Both the position numbers and the translations under genes were made by a program. From Bubalus kerabau (Eukaryota > Chordata > Mammalia > Artiodactyla > Bovidae), in the NCBI RefSeq assembly GCF_029407905.1, contig NC_073628.1, positions 22,597,501 to 22,661,500 on the forward strand: 64,000 nucleotides of DNA. Direction: 5' to 3'. This document shows positions 12,301 to 24,900 of this stretch, piece after piece. Within the stretch, counting starts at the first letter, position 1. Each line of letters opens with the position of its first letter. The notes below the pieces were generated by a model. That model made no database searches, had not been told where the DNA came from, and saw only the letters and a list, made by a program, of their open reading frames with translations.

Positions 12301-15300
12301 GCACAACACGTAGTACTGTTGGATGTTGTTCAGGGTCAGCTCCTCTTTTCGTAACTTGATAACATTGGGGTCAGGAATGATTCGCTCAGCAAACTGCCAC
12401 ACAGAGTCTTCAAAGGTCGCCGAAAACAAGAGCATCTGGCACTCGGAGGGTAAAGCTCTGGGAGAGAGAAGGGAAAAGGGCATCACCCAACCGCCAGGCC
12501 TGTCCCACTCCAGGGGGCAGCTCCCAGCACTGGACGCCCACAGCCATCAGCTGTCCCCCATGCCCCCGCTCCCACCCCAGGGTCACCTTGAAGGGCGCTG
12601 TGGACACAAGAACTACACCTGCTGCAGGGGGTCACGCGTCAGCCCCTCCCTCCCACCCAGGGTTTGGGGAATGCATAAACTGAACACGGGGCTCCAGAGT
12701 GGAGGTCAGCTAAGAGATCTGGAGGGCTTGGGGGTTTCCAAGCCAGTCACCTCCTTAGGAGAGACGGCTTATGGAGCCTAGTGTGTCAGTCCAGGGGCTG
12801 TTTATGGGAATCATCTCACACGAGCTCCATGCAGATGAGGGGCACAGAGGCTCATTACTCAAAGGCAGGTGTTCTATCTACTGAGCAGGAAAGAACAGTC
12901 ACGTAAAGTCTATGTGGAATGGGAAGACCCAGATATAAATAAAAGGGTGCAGAAGGGGAAGATGCTGCTGCATGGAAAATGCAAGCTAAACCCACACTGA
13001 ACACAGGACAATTGATACCCCAGTTCAAAAATAGGTAAGATGAACCCACAGAGTCAGCAGTTAAGACAGAGCTAAGTCTGAGGAGGAGAGAGGGCTGGTG
13101 ACAGGAGACGGCCTGCAGGGCACTTTCTGGAGCACTCTGAGAAAGATTTCAGTCTTGACGGATCCACTGTTCCATGAGCATAGCCTCTCTGCGATAATTC
13201 ACCCAGTGTACACTTAGGATTTCTCTGTACATATGTTAAACATCAATTAAAAAGTTAGTTTTCAAAAAACAGAAGAGACCAGAGAGAAATCACTGCCTTT
13301 GAGAAGACAACAGAGCACTTAAGAGGAAAAGTCCTTAGTGCTAAAAGGGAACAGGAGAGTTCATACAACTCAGCGATTCCCAAACATTATACCAAGCCTG
13401 GGACCTGAATCCCCAGGAGCTTTTCACACAACTGGACCGATTTCGGGTTGACTGTGGGAAACTGACTACATGTGTTACCTTCTCAGTGTCCCACATCACA
13501 CTTATGTGATTATAAAGGGATGAAGATATGAACTCACAAAACGTGAAGAATCCAAGAAGAGAAATGGGTGGAAGAGACATTTCAATGTAGTTTTGCAAGA
13601 TGGAAAAGCATGATAATGGAGAAGGTGCTTGAAGCTAAGATACGTGTGCTACAGAGGGAAATGCTGATGGAAAGGCAGTAGATGTCTCAGAACCCTGGGA
13701 GGTCTAAGACCTGCGAGACCAGAGAATTCAGAGGAAGGACTGGCAGGGGCTGGGGGCCTCTGAAGAGACTGGAGGACAATCTGCATTGGCCATCTGTTCT
13801 ACTACAATCTTTCATCTGAAAAGACGGCCCCAGGACTGGTACCCCAAGGCTGGGGCCATTTCCTTCCAAAAAGTAAATTTATACAAATTATCCAAGGGAA
13901 AGAAACATGGGTTGTTCTGTAGAACACTGGATTTTAAAGATTTAGTATGCAAAAAAATGCAGACTATTAATAATTTTTATACTGATAAAATATTGGTTAC
14001 TTGTTAAGACACTCATTTTGATATAAAATTAAATGATTTTTTTTCATAACATGAATTTCACCTGTTTCTTTTTTTAATGTGGCTATTAGAAAATTTTAAA
14101 TTACACATGTGGCCTGCATTGTATTTTTATTGGACAGTGCTGTGGCTTAATGTATTTTAAACAAAAGGAAGGAAAAACTAAAAACTGGAGTCTTAAAAAC
14201 ATCTTGACTTCTATGAAGTTTTTATACAACACAGAAAATATAAAACAAAAGGCTGCTAGACGTTGTTTCCAAACACAAACCAGCCTCTGTTCAACCCTAG
14301 CAGGAGCAGCAGACAGAGCAAATATAAACTCTGGCAGATTCCATTCAACCTATGAACTCCTTACCAAAGAACACGAACAGCTCTTACCAGCTAAATGTCT
14401 GCATCTTTGTACACAACACTACTAAAAAGGCATACGATCTGCTTCCCTGTGATACTGAACTGTTCACTACCAAAGTTTTGGGGCTCTTTGTTAGGTCAAA
14501 CTTGCAGAAGCCTTATAAGATTTCTTTCTGTGAAGAAATGGAAGCAGAGTGCTTCCTTGGACATGTGTCTACAAGATGCCAGGCATTGTAGCTGGCCAGC
14601 GAAAGGATTTAAAATATTAGTCTATTTTCAAAGCTTGAGACAAAAACAATGTCCATCTCTAATTTAGAAATAAATTAAGGATGAGAAAGAGATTATAGTA
14701 AAACAGAATTAACACACTGTATCTCCAAAACGGTCTGATGACCAATGAAGATGCCATATACTGACTGCAGCCGAGTTGTCTGGTTGTAAAGGCTGCAACA
14801 AAAACTCACAGCAAATATTTAAAATGGGGAACTAACAAGGACCTACTGTACAGCACATGGAACTCTGCTCAATGTTATGTGGCAGCCTGGATGGGAGGGA
14901 GGTTTGGAGAAGAACGAATACATATATATTAAAAAGCAGAGACATTACTTTGCCAACCAAGGTCTGTCTAGTCAAAGCTATGGTTTTTCCAGGAGTCATG
15001 CATGGATGTGAGAGTTGGACCATAAAGAAAGCTGAGTGCTGAAGAACTGATGCTTTTGAACTGTGGTGTTGGAGAGGACTTTTGAGAGTCCCTTGGACTG
15101 CAAGGAGATCCAACCAGTTCATACTTTGGCCACCTGATGCGAAGAACTCACTCACTGGAAGACTCTGATGCTGGGAAAGACTGAAGGCAGGAGAAGGGGA
15201 CGACAGAGGATGAGATGGTTGGATGGCATCACCGACTCTATGGACATGAGTCTGAGTACGCTCTGGGAGTTGGTGATAGACACGAAGCTTGGCGTGCTGC

Positions 15301-15886
15301 AGTCCATGGGGTCACAAAGAGTTGGACATGACTGAGCAGCTGAACTGAGCGGAGGCCCTTGGCTGTTCACCTGAAACTATCACAATATTGCTCACTGGCC
15401 ATACTACAAAACAAAATAAATACTTCAAAAGGAAAAAAAACTCGCAGGAAAAAATGACTTATTTTTCCTTTTTTAGAAATAAAACTGCTTCTGAAGTCCA
15501 GCCAAGTTGAGGACTTTCTCATTTCTTTACTAACTTTGTAAGGAATCCATCTTTTAATTTCTCAAGTTTAAGTCATCTCTGTGGTTTATAATCTTTTTCC
15601 CTGAGGAGGAGAGGTTTCACTTATGATGAGATCTAATAGACTTTGGGGTGTTTGAAAATGATGGACATTTTAGGTATGGATGACCCAGACGATGGATTTA
15701 TGGATGCAAAGGATCTGAATGACAAACACTTGGTCTACTAAAACAAGTGTGCAGATGCGTGGAAGGACATTCCAAGGGAGCTGGAAATTCTTACAGGTCT
15801 AAAAACCACTGTTGCTGGCTCCTAAGTATTCTATGCTTAGGAGGCTATCTCACTGGACCGATACCAAGAATCACTGTGGGCTTCTC

Positions 15887-15928
<42 letters not shown>

Positions 15929-18900
15929 GTGTGTGTGTGTGTGTATAGAACAGATAACTAATAACGACCTACTGTATAGCACAGGGAACCCTACTCAAAA
16001 CTCTGTAATGACATATATGGAAAAAGAATCGAAGAGAGTGGCCATATGTATAACCGAGTCACTATGCTGTACAGCAGAAAGGAACGCAATGTTGTAGATT
16101 ACTGTGTATGTGTGCTACACTCCAAAAAACTTTTTTAAAAAAAGAATCAGTGTGGGCTTACTGATGGCAGAGCTCCAAGTCAAAATGAATTTTACATCTG
16201 ACTATATTCTTTTTTACTGCCACATACAAGGAGAGAAGGCTGCAAGGAGTCCCAAGGACACTAGAGCAGAGAAACATCCTATAGCTCTGTGAGACACAAA
16301 GCAAAGTGTCACGACTATCTCTGTCATTAAATACAGGTAGTATGTGTAATTAGTTCTAATGGATTTACACTCTCTTCGTAAAAAGCTCTGTAATTCTGTA
16401 TTATAAGAATATACAGTAGGGACTCCCCTGGCGGTCCAGGGGGTAGGACTCTGTGCTCTCACCGCCAAGAGCCAGGATCGATCCCCAGTCAGGGAACTAA
16501 ACTCCCACAAGCTGTGTGGTGCGGTCAAAAAAAAAAAAAAAAAAACCAACAGCACAGCCTCCAAAATTTAAGCATCCAATGTTTTAAAAGATTAAATTGC
16601 TGTATCAGAGATAAAACATTATTGTATTTTTCTCATGCATATTTACCTAATTCTCCTATGAATTACTACTTATTGCCACAGTTTAGTTCGACGGTTTGTT
16701 TTGTTTAAACAGAAAAGCACATAATATATAATTTCAAATAAACACATATTTTACATATTTTTATGTTAAAGTAATAACACATGTGCATGATTAGTTCTTC
16801 TGTATTATATATACTATTATATATACATGACATGTATGTGTGTGTGTGCATTTCCCTGCTGTGACTGGGTTGGCTTCCTAAAAAGTTGGTCACCATAGGG
16901 AAAGAAGTAATGTAAGAAATTTCCCCAGATCTGGTCGACACAAATTCTGGAAATGAAAAGCATGTGCCACGTGTGTAGTACAATGAAGAAAAAAAAATTT
17001 GAACCAAGCCGAGAGGTCTCATTCTACTGTGGATAAAAAGATTCCAAAATGTTCTAGAGAAAAAAGAACATCACAGACAAAAGTCTGGGGATAGGGATGA
17101 CATTAAACTTTCCAGTAGCAACACCAGAAACAGAGTATTAACTATAGTAAAACAACCAACCAAACAAAAAAAACAACTACCATTTTTCTGTTTTCAACAC
17201 TGTTTCTGAATTTATAGGGAGAAAGCTTTCTAGGACAAGATTCCACATCCAGGCAAAATCAACTCAGAGATCGAATTTACAGGCACAGTAAGAACATTTT
17301 CAGACATGCAGGGGCTAGAAAATGGACTTCCTACACCTCCTTTTGCAGGAAGTCACTGGACTGTATGTTCCAGCATATTCAGTAAACCAAGAAAAAGGAC
17401 CCACAGGACAGGAGATTCAAAACTGGGACTGAGGACCGAGGCAACTGACACGACTGTGGCTGCAGGAGTGCAACCAGCCCAGCTAAAACCAGAGACAGTG
17501 TGTGTGGAGGATCTCCTGGAAAAAAACCACTGGCGCTTTAAGATGCATTTGACTGTCTAGAGATATCACTGACATATGACACCTCTACATGACGACAGTA
17601 GCCAAAAAAGGAAAACAGGCAAATTTAGGGGGAAAAGTTACACACAAAAAAACATAACTAGAGACTCCCTTGTGGTCCAATGGTTAAGAATCTACCTTGC
17701 AATGTGAGGGGCAAGGGATTGATCCCTGGTCAGGGAACTAAGATCCCACATGCCCACAAGCCACAAGCACTGAGCCTGCAAGCCCTGGGGCTGACGTAGT
17801 ACAACTAGAGAAAGTCCATGAAATTCAATAAAGGCCCAGTGTAGCCAAGATAAACAACAACAACCCACATAATAGTTCAATGCTCCACAGTGAACAATAC
17901 TTGTGTTGTGATAATAATATTAATACTGACCATTAATGTAACCAAACTCATATGATACAACCACCGAAGCCATAGAGGGGACAGTATAGTGAGAGTGGGG
18001 GTGGTATGCTGCTGCTGCTGCTAAGTCGCTTCAGTCGTGTCCGACTCTGTGCGACCCCATAGACGGCAGCCCATCAGACTCCCCCATCCCCGGGATTCTC
18101 CAGGCAAGAACACTGGAGTGGGTTGCCATTTCCTTCTTCAAGGCATGAAAGTGAAAAGTGAAAGGGAAGTCGCTCAGTTGTGTCTGACTCTTAGCGACCC
18201 CATGGACTGCAGCCCACCAGGCTCCTCTGTCCATGGGATTTTCCAGGCAAGAGTACTGGAGTGGGGTGCCATTGCCTTCTCCAAGGGGGTGGTATAGAAG
18301 GACTAAATTCCCACTTTCTCTAATGGGAAGCCAGCTGCTGTTTAGTTGCTCAGTCATGTCCAACTCTTTGCAACTCCATGGACTGTAGCCCACCAGGCTC
18401 CTCTGTCCATAGCATTTCCCAGGCAAGGATACTGGAATGGGTTGCCATTTCCTTCTCCAGGGGATGTTCCCAATCCAGGGTTTGACCTGTGTCTCTTACA
18501 CTGGCAGATTCTTACCACTGAGCCACCTCGGAAGAGACAATATACAATGAGAAGCAGCAATGAGAGCTTGTTATTTAAAGATATGACAGTTAATGCCAAA
18601 ACGGACAGTGTTCTCTAGGGTTTGGGGGCAGGGGATTACTGGTTTTCATTGTAAGTCTTTCAGTATCCTATTTGAATTTAACACAGTCCCTTGTAGCTCA
18701 GTTGGGAAAGAATCTGCCTGCAATGCCGGAGACCCGGGTTCAATTCCTGGGTTGGGAAGATCCCCTGGAGAAGGAAATGGCAACCCACTCCAGTATTCTT
18801 GCCTGGAAAATCTCATGGACAGAGGAGCCTGGCGGGCTACCGTCCACGGGGTTGCAAGAGTCGGACACGACTTAGCAACTAAACGACCACCACCATAATG

Positions 18901-21900
18901 CTTTAAAAATAAGTGATACAGAGAGGCCCACTCCCAGAAATTCTGATTCCATAAGGTTCAGGTTAGGCCTGATAATCTGAAATTTTAAGCCCCATGGTGA
19001 TCCTGGGAGAGAGGCCTAGCAAAATGGCAAGATTTACTTAACAACTTACAGGCAAGGTCAGGACTAGACCACGAGGTTGCTGACCCCATGTTACTGCGTC
19101 TTTACAATAGCGCTATGGGGTTTTAGTAAATTCTCTTTAGAATTTTGCTCAAATATAAGATTATTGGCAAACTTTGGTGCAGACCCACTATATGGATTTC
19201 ATCTGTGAGCCTGCAGCACAAGAGTAAAGCAAAGTTATAAGATGAAGTGGGAAATTACAGGTCAAAGGCTCACTGAGCTGCTAAAAATCATGAAAACCCA
19301 ATCTGCTTTGAAGGAGAAGGAAGTGGGGAATAAGCAGTAAAGACAATGAAGAGCAGTGGACAAATGAAATCCCTTATCCGGACAGAAGATCCAGGAAGAA
19401 AAGGATGGATGTGAAAGTTACCTTTGAATACGAATGCTTTGGTCTGCAAATCCCTGTGTGTCGATCATCACATCAGCTTCATCCAGGACAAACACACGAA
19501 TCTTAGTCAAATCAATTAATTTTCGCTTGAAACACCAATCCAGGACAGTCCCAGGAGTGCCAATTACAATCTGTTTGGTGACATCCGTGCCTCTGGGAAC
19601 TATGGAGAAAAGGGTTGGAAGGTCTTCTTTAGCTGGAAACCACTCTAACCGTCTGGAATTCTGAGTCATGCAACACATTTCCTATTGGTTTCCCAAGGGC
19701 AAACCCTGAGGGTCATTGTGGTTTTTGACAGAGTTTTAGGAGAAGTCTCCGAGTTTCTTGGTTTACAGTAACGGTAACAGTCCTGAGTAACTGATTCTGC
19801 CTCACAGTCATTTAAAAAGCTGGCCTGCAACATCTCCACTGTCCTACAGGAAAGTGGCACAGCAGGGAAAGGCCTACAGACCCTCCCCAAACGGAAAACC
19901 ACCACAAAGTCCATCAAGAGGTCCCATGAAAAAAAATGATGGAATATTATACAGCTGGTCAAAAGGAGGACATGGGGCTATACACACTGACATGAAAAGA
20001 TGTTTAAGATGCGTAAGTTTTTAAACAGTACAAAAAAAAATGTTCCCATGTTTTGTCAACACTCAAAAACAAAAAACCCCACAGATTTGATAACAAAACC
20101 ATAGTTGTCTTTGGAAACAGGTTTTTGAAAGATGAGAAGGAACAACTTATACTTTTACCTTTGAATTTTCTGGGTTTTAAAGACTTTTTTAAAGCTATAT
20201 GCATGTAGCACTTTCATGAAGAAGTAAAACAATAAAAGCTGTTCTGTACAAAACAACTGAGCCTCACAGAAGAGAACAGGCAAAAGCACTGAGCTGTTGC
20301 TCCAGCTGTGGGAGTGGTAAGCTAACATGCACTGGATCTTTATCACATGCTGGAGGTGCACACAGTGCTCCATCTCTATCATTTCATTAAATTCCAGTTA
20401 ACGACTCTATGATACAGGTGCCATTATGTCCTCATTTTAGAGGTGAGAAAGCAGAGAAGGTATTAATATACCATGATTGTTGGTGGAGTCAGGATCTAAA
20501 ATATGAGCCAGGGAAACTTCCCTGGCAGGCCAGTCATTAAGACTTCAATGCAGGCAGCGCAGGTGTGATCCCCTGCCAGGGAACTAAGATCCCACATGTC
20601 ACAGGGCTCAGCCAAAAGAAAAGATGAAATTTAAAAGTTGGCTGCTGCTGCTGCTAAGTCACTTCAGTCGTGTCCGACTCTGTGCAACCCCACAGATGGC
20701 AGCCCACCATCCCAGCCATCCCTGGGATTCTCCAGGCAAGAACACTGTTGCCATTTCCTTCTCCAATGCATGAAAGTGAAAAGTGAAAGGGAAGTCGCTC
20801 AGTCATGTCTGACTCTTAGCGACCCCATGGACAGCAGCCTTCCAGGCTCCTCCGTCCATGGGATTTTCCAGGCAAGAGTACTGGAGTTGGGTGCCATTGC
20901 CTTCTCCTAAGTCAGATAAAACTAAATAAATAAAATAGTTAAATACACACACACACACACACACACATATATATCAGCCAGGACTGGCTCGCTGGTACAT
21001 ACTTCGATTTCCTCGAATGGCATACATCACTTGAACATCCACACAGAATTTCCCCATCCGTTCGACCACACGGCCAGTTTGCAGAGCCAGTTCATAAGTA
21101 GGAGCCAAGCAGAGGCACTGAGAGAGAGACAAGGGGGAAGGAGAAAGCTTCATAAGAGCCATTATGCAATTCTGAAATACAATTAAAATTTGTGGAGGTA
21201 TAGTGACATTATGTATAAAATAGATAACTAATGAGAAGCTACTACATAGCTCAGGGAACTCAGTGCTCTGTGGTGACCTAAATGGGAAGGAATCCAAAAG
21301 AGAGGGGATATATGTATCTGTGTGGCTGATTCACTTTGCTGTACAGTAATTGTAAAGCAACTACACTCGTGTCTGCTTAGTCATGTCGGGCGTGCTCCGG
21401 CAGGTAATGATTCTTTTTGGCCTCATGGACTGGAGCCCACCAGGCTCCTCTGTCCATGGGACTTCCCAGGCAAAAATCCTGGAGTGGACTGCCATTTCTT
21501 TCTCCAGGGGATCTTCTCGACCCAGGGATTCAGCGTGTGTGTCCTGTGGCTCCAGTTCCAGCCCCTGCTCAGCCACTCTCTGACAACTGCGACCTCGCAG
21601 GCAACCTCTCCCTCTCCAAGGCTGTTTCCTTCTGCATTAATAAGAGGGCTGGGTGAGCTACAGCCTTATAGCCATCACTACTGAATGCTCACTTTATGTT
21701 GCGCATAGTGCTAAAAATGTGTATTATTTCACTCAATCTGCATGACAATCCTATGAGGCAGATACCCATTCATTCAATGTTTAAGAAGCGGTTTCTACAG
21801 GGCAAGCACCGTGCTTGGTGTCAGGGTTCAAGGGCAAACTGGACAACTGTGATCCACACCTTTATAGATGTTATTTTTATTAACAAGAAAATGTACTCCT

Positions 21901-24900
21901 AAAGATTTACTAACCCTCCTAAGGTTTTCAGCTGGTAGGCAGACAGGCTGGTATTGGAACCCGTCGAACTATGAAGACTGTGCTCTCAGTCACTACCCTA
22001 CACTGCTGCCTATAATCCTATGATTTTAAGAAAGAACGTCTATTCTAAATACCATCACATCACAGCAGCACTGCTGCCCATCACTAAAATACCACTGGCG
22101 CTGCAAGCATTCCTCTCTCTCTCAGCCTTTTCTTACCTGTGGAAACAATTTCAAGGCATTAACTCTGCTGAGCATTGCCAATACAAAAGCAGCTGTCTTT
22201 CCTGTTCCAGACTGGCTCTGGGCTATGAGGTTCTGGGGTCTGTAGGAAAGAGGAGACGCTGGGCATCAACTGAATATGAGACCAAAAATAACCAAGTTGC
22301 AACACTATTTCCCTGGAAACTCACGGATGTGCCAGCATCATTGGAAGAGCCATCTCTTGAATTTTGGATGGTCTATTAAATCCCATTGCATAGATCCCTT
22401 TTAGTAACTCTTCCTTGCTGTCAAAAAAAGAAATCAAATACTTGAAGGCTATGATGCATCAGTAGCCTCAGAAATACAAACGTGAAAAGTGCATTTCTAA
22501 ATTAGGCCACTTTGCAACTGAGTATGAAAAGTATTAATAATATATCTAAATCTCAACTCTCAAACATATACAATCATGCCTGTACATTTGGAGCAGTAAA
22601 GCAATAAGTTATGTTATTAGCTTAGACCAAGCATAGTAGTAAGGGCCTAAAGGTGAACTCTCTCTTGAACTAAGAGAAAAAAAAAAAAATGGGAAAACTC
22701 GTCTGAAAGAAATACAATTTTCCAGGAGAGTTTTGCTTTCCACACAAGGAGAAAACTAAGTGATATTTATCATTTATTTCTTTTAAGTCAATGACAAACT
22801 TCTATGTTTTAACTGCAATTTTCAGAGAAGACAAAATTTCATTTAGGTGATTCTTTTATCAGTTCTATCTAGAAGAAGATGCAATATTAGCTCATTCTTC
22901 TAAGCTGGTATTTTAAATGCCTCTTTCCTGGTCGGGGGCAGGGGTCTCAAGACAGGTGTTCAGAAGAGAATAAAGTGAAGTAGGCTGGAATACTTCCACT
23001 ACAGTGACATGCACAGTCTGGATGTGTTTAATTGGTAGATGAACTGCTAGATTACTGGCAGCCAACTTTTCATCATAGGTAAGCATCTCCCCATTTAGAA
23101 AGAGGGCATCAGGATTTTGGATTTCTCCACATCAGTAACTTTCCCTGTTAAAATACATTTCCTTAATGCCAACTGATAAATCCCTAGGAAATACAAACCA
23201 ATTTGAGAAAGTTATTTACATACCATTTGAGACAAAAAAGTAAAGAGGTAAAAGTTTGTAACTTATCTCAAGGAATATTTGGGCCACCAAATTTCCCATT
23301 ATCTGTATTCTGGTATTGTTATTGCTGTTTAGTCGCTAAGCCATGTTTAACTCTTTAGCAGCCCCATGAACTGGACTGCAGCCCAGCAGGCTCCTCTGTC
23401 CATTGGATTTCCCACGCAAGAAAACTGGAGTGGGTTGCCATTTCCTTCTCCAGGGGATCTTCCCAGCCCAGGGATTAAACCTGTGTCTCCTGCATTGACA
23501 GGTGGATTCTTTACCACTGAGCCACCAGGGAAGCCCTGTATTCTGGTATGGAGAGTAGCAATGTGGCTGTGTCTGGCTTAGCTATCCCCCATAGCACAGC
23601 AAGGTTAAAAATTTTACCATCAGAAAGGTGCTCAAGTCATTGTACAACTCAGATAGCCTAGTGTTCCTCTTTGAGTTGTATTTTATTTCCAGGCAAAACG
23701 TCCACATCTCAGTTGAATGCTGATTATTAGAACATGAAGGAGAATCTGATGGGTTTATTATTAGCAGATTAGTTTGTTCTGTGCTACACTTTCTGGCATT
23801 TTCCCACACTTAAGGCACAAATACTCACAGCCGCAGCTCTTCAAATGTTTTCACTGAGTAGAGTGGAGAGCTGGGATCCTTTTGTAAGACTTCGACCCGG
23901 TGACTGGATTCTACTAAGGACTGCCGGATTAATTTGTTTAAGAGTGAATTAGCTGCCAAATCCACTAGAAAAGCAAGGATAAAAAAGGGGATATTGCAGG
24001 GGAAAAGTCAAGCCTCCCAAATGACATCTAACAAGTTGCTTCCTTCCATTCAGTGACTGTATATCAAGCAACTGCTCCTGCTGTCATTTTTCTTCTAAAA
24101 GAAGGTTTTAGAAAGAATGACACAGCACTGAGAATTCTTTTTTTGTTTTTTAGACTCTGCCCTACACCAGACTCTATCCTCAAGCAAGCCTACATCCACT
24201 GCCACCAGACCTACTTTGTCCTTGCCAGCTGAAAATTCTTAACCCATTCCTACATATTCTGTTTCAATTTTCCTCTGAAGAGGTAATCCCCACTCCCAAG
24301 TTAGTGTTTTTTCTGACATTCACTATTCATAAAGAAAACAGAAGCAAAGATGGTTCTTTTCCACTTAAGATATTATTCATTCACATTGTGAAGTCATGAT
24401 TACATGAAACAGAAGTGAAGTGAAGTCGCTCAGTCGTGTCCGACTCTTTGTGACCCCATGGACTGTAGCCCACCAGGCTCCTCCATCCATGGGATTCTCC
24501 AGGCAAGAATACTGGAGTGGGTTGCCATTTCCTTCTCCAGGGGATCTTCCCGACCCAGGGGACTGAACCCAGGTCTCCCACATTGCAGGCAGACGCTTTA
24601 ACCTCTGAGCCACCAGGGAAGCCCTACATGAAACAGAATGCTAGTAAATACCCACAAATGGATTTATTTCCTACCTACATCATCTTCATCATCTTCTTCG
24701 ATCCTATTAACAGAACCATCTAAAAGGATGTGAGAAAAAAAAAAACAACAACTGTAAAGATAAATGCCAAGCAGAAACGTCTAGCGTATTATCCCAGTTT
24801 CTCTTGCTGACTCTACAGTGTGTACAAAAGGGTCAAGCAGTAGAGAAGAGGGTAAAAAGACTGGGAAGGTAGTGGAGGGCCCTGAGTGTTAATGGAGCTA

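Noticed and set aside
18687..18760. tRNA-like A and B boxes
   Set aside because: These belong to the tRNA-Glu-derived head of Bov-tA SINEs, not to a functional tRNA gene. The same holds for the other Bov-tA copies.
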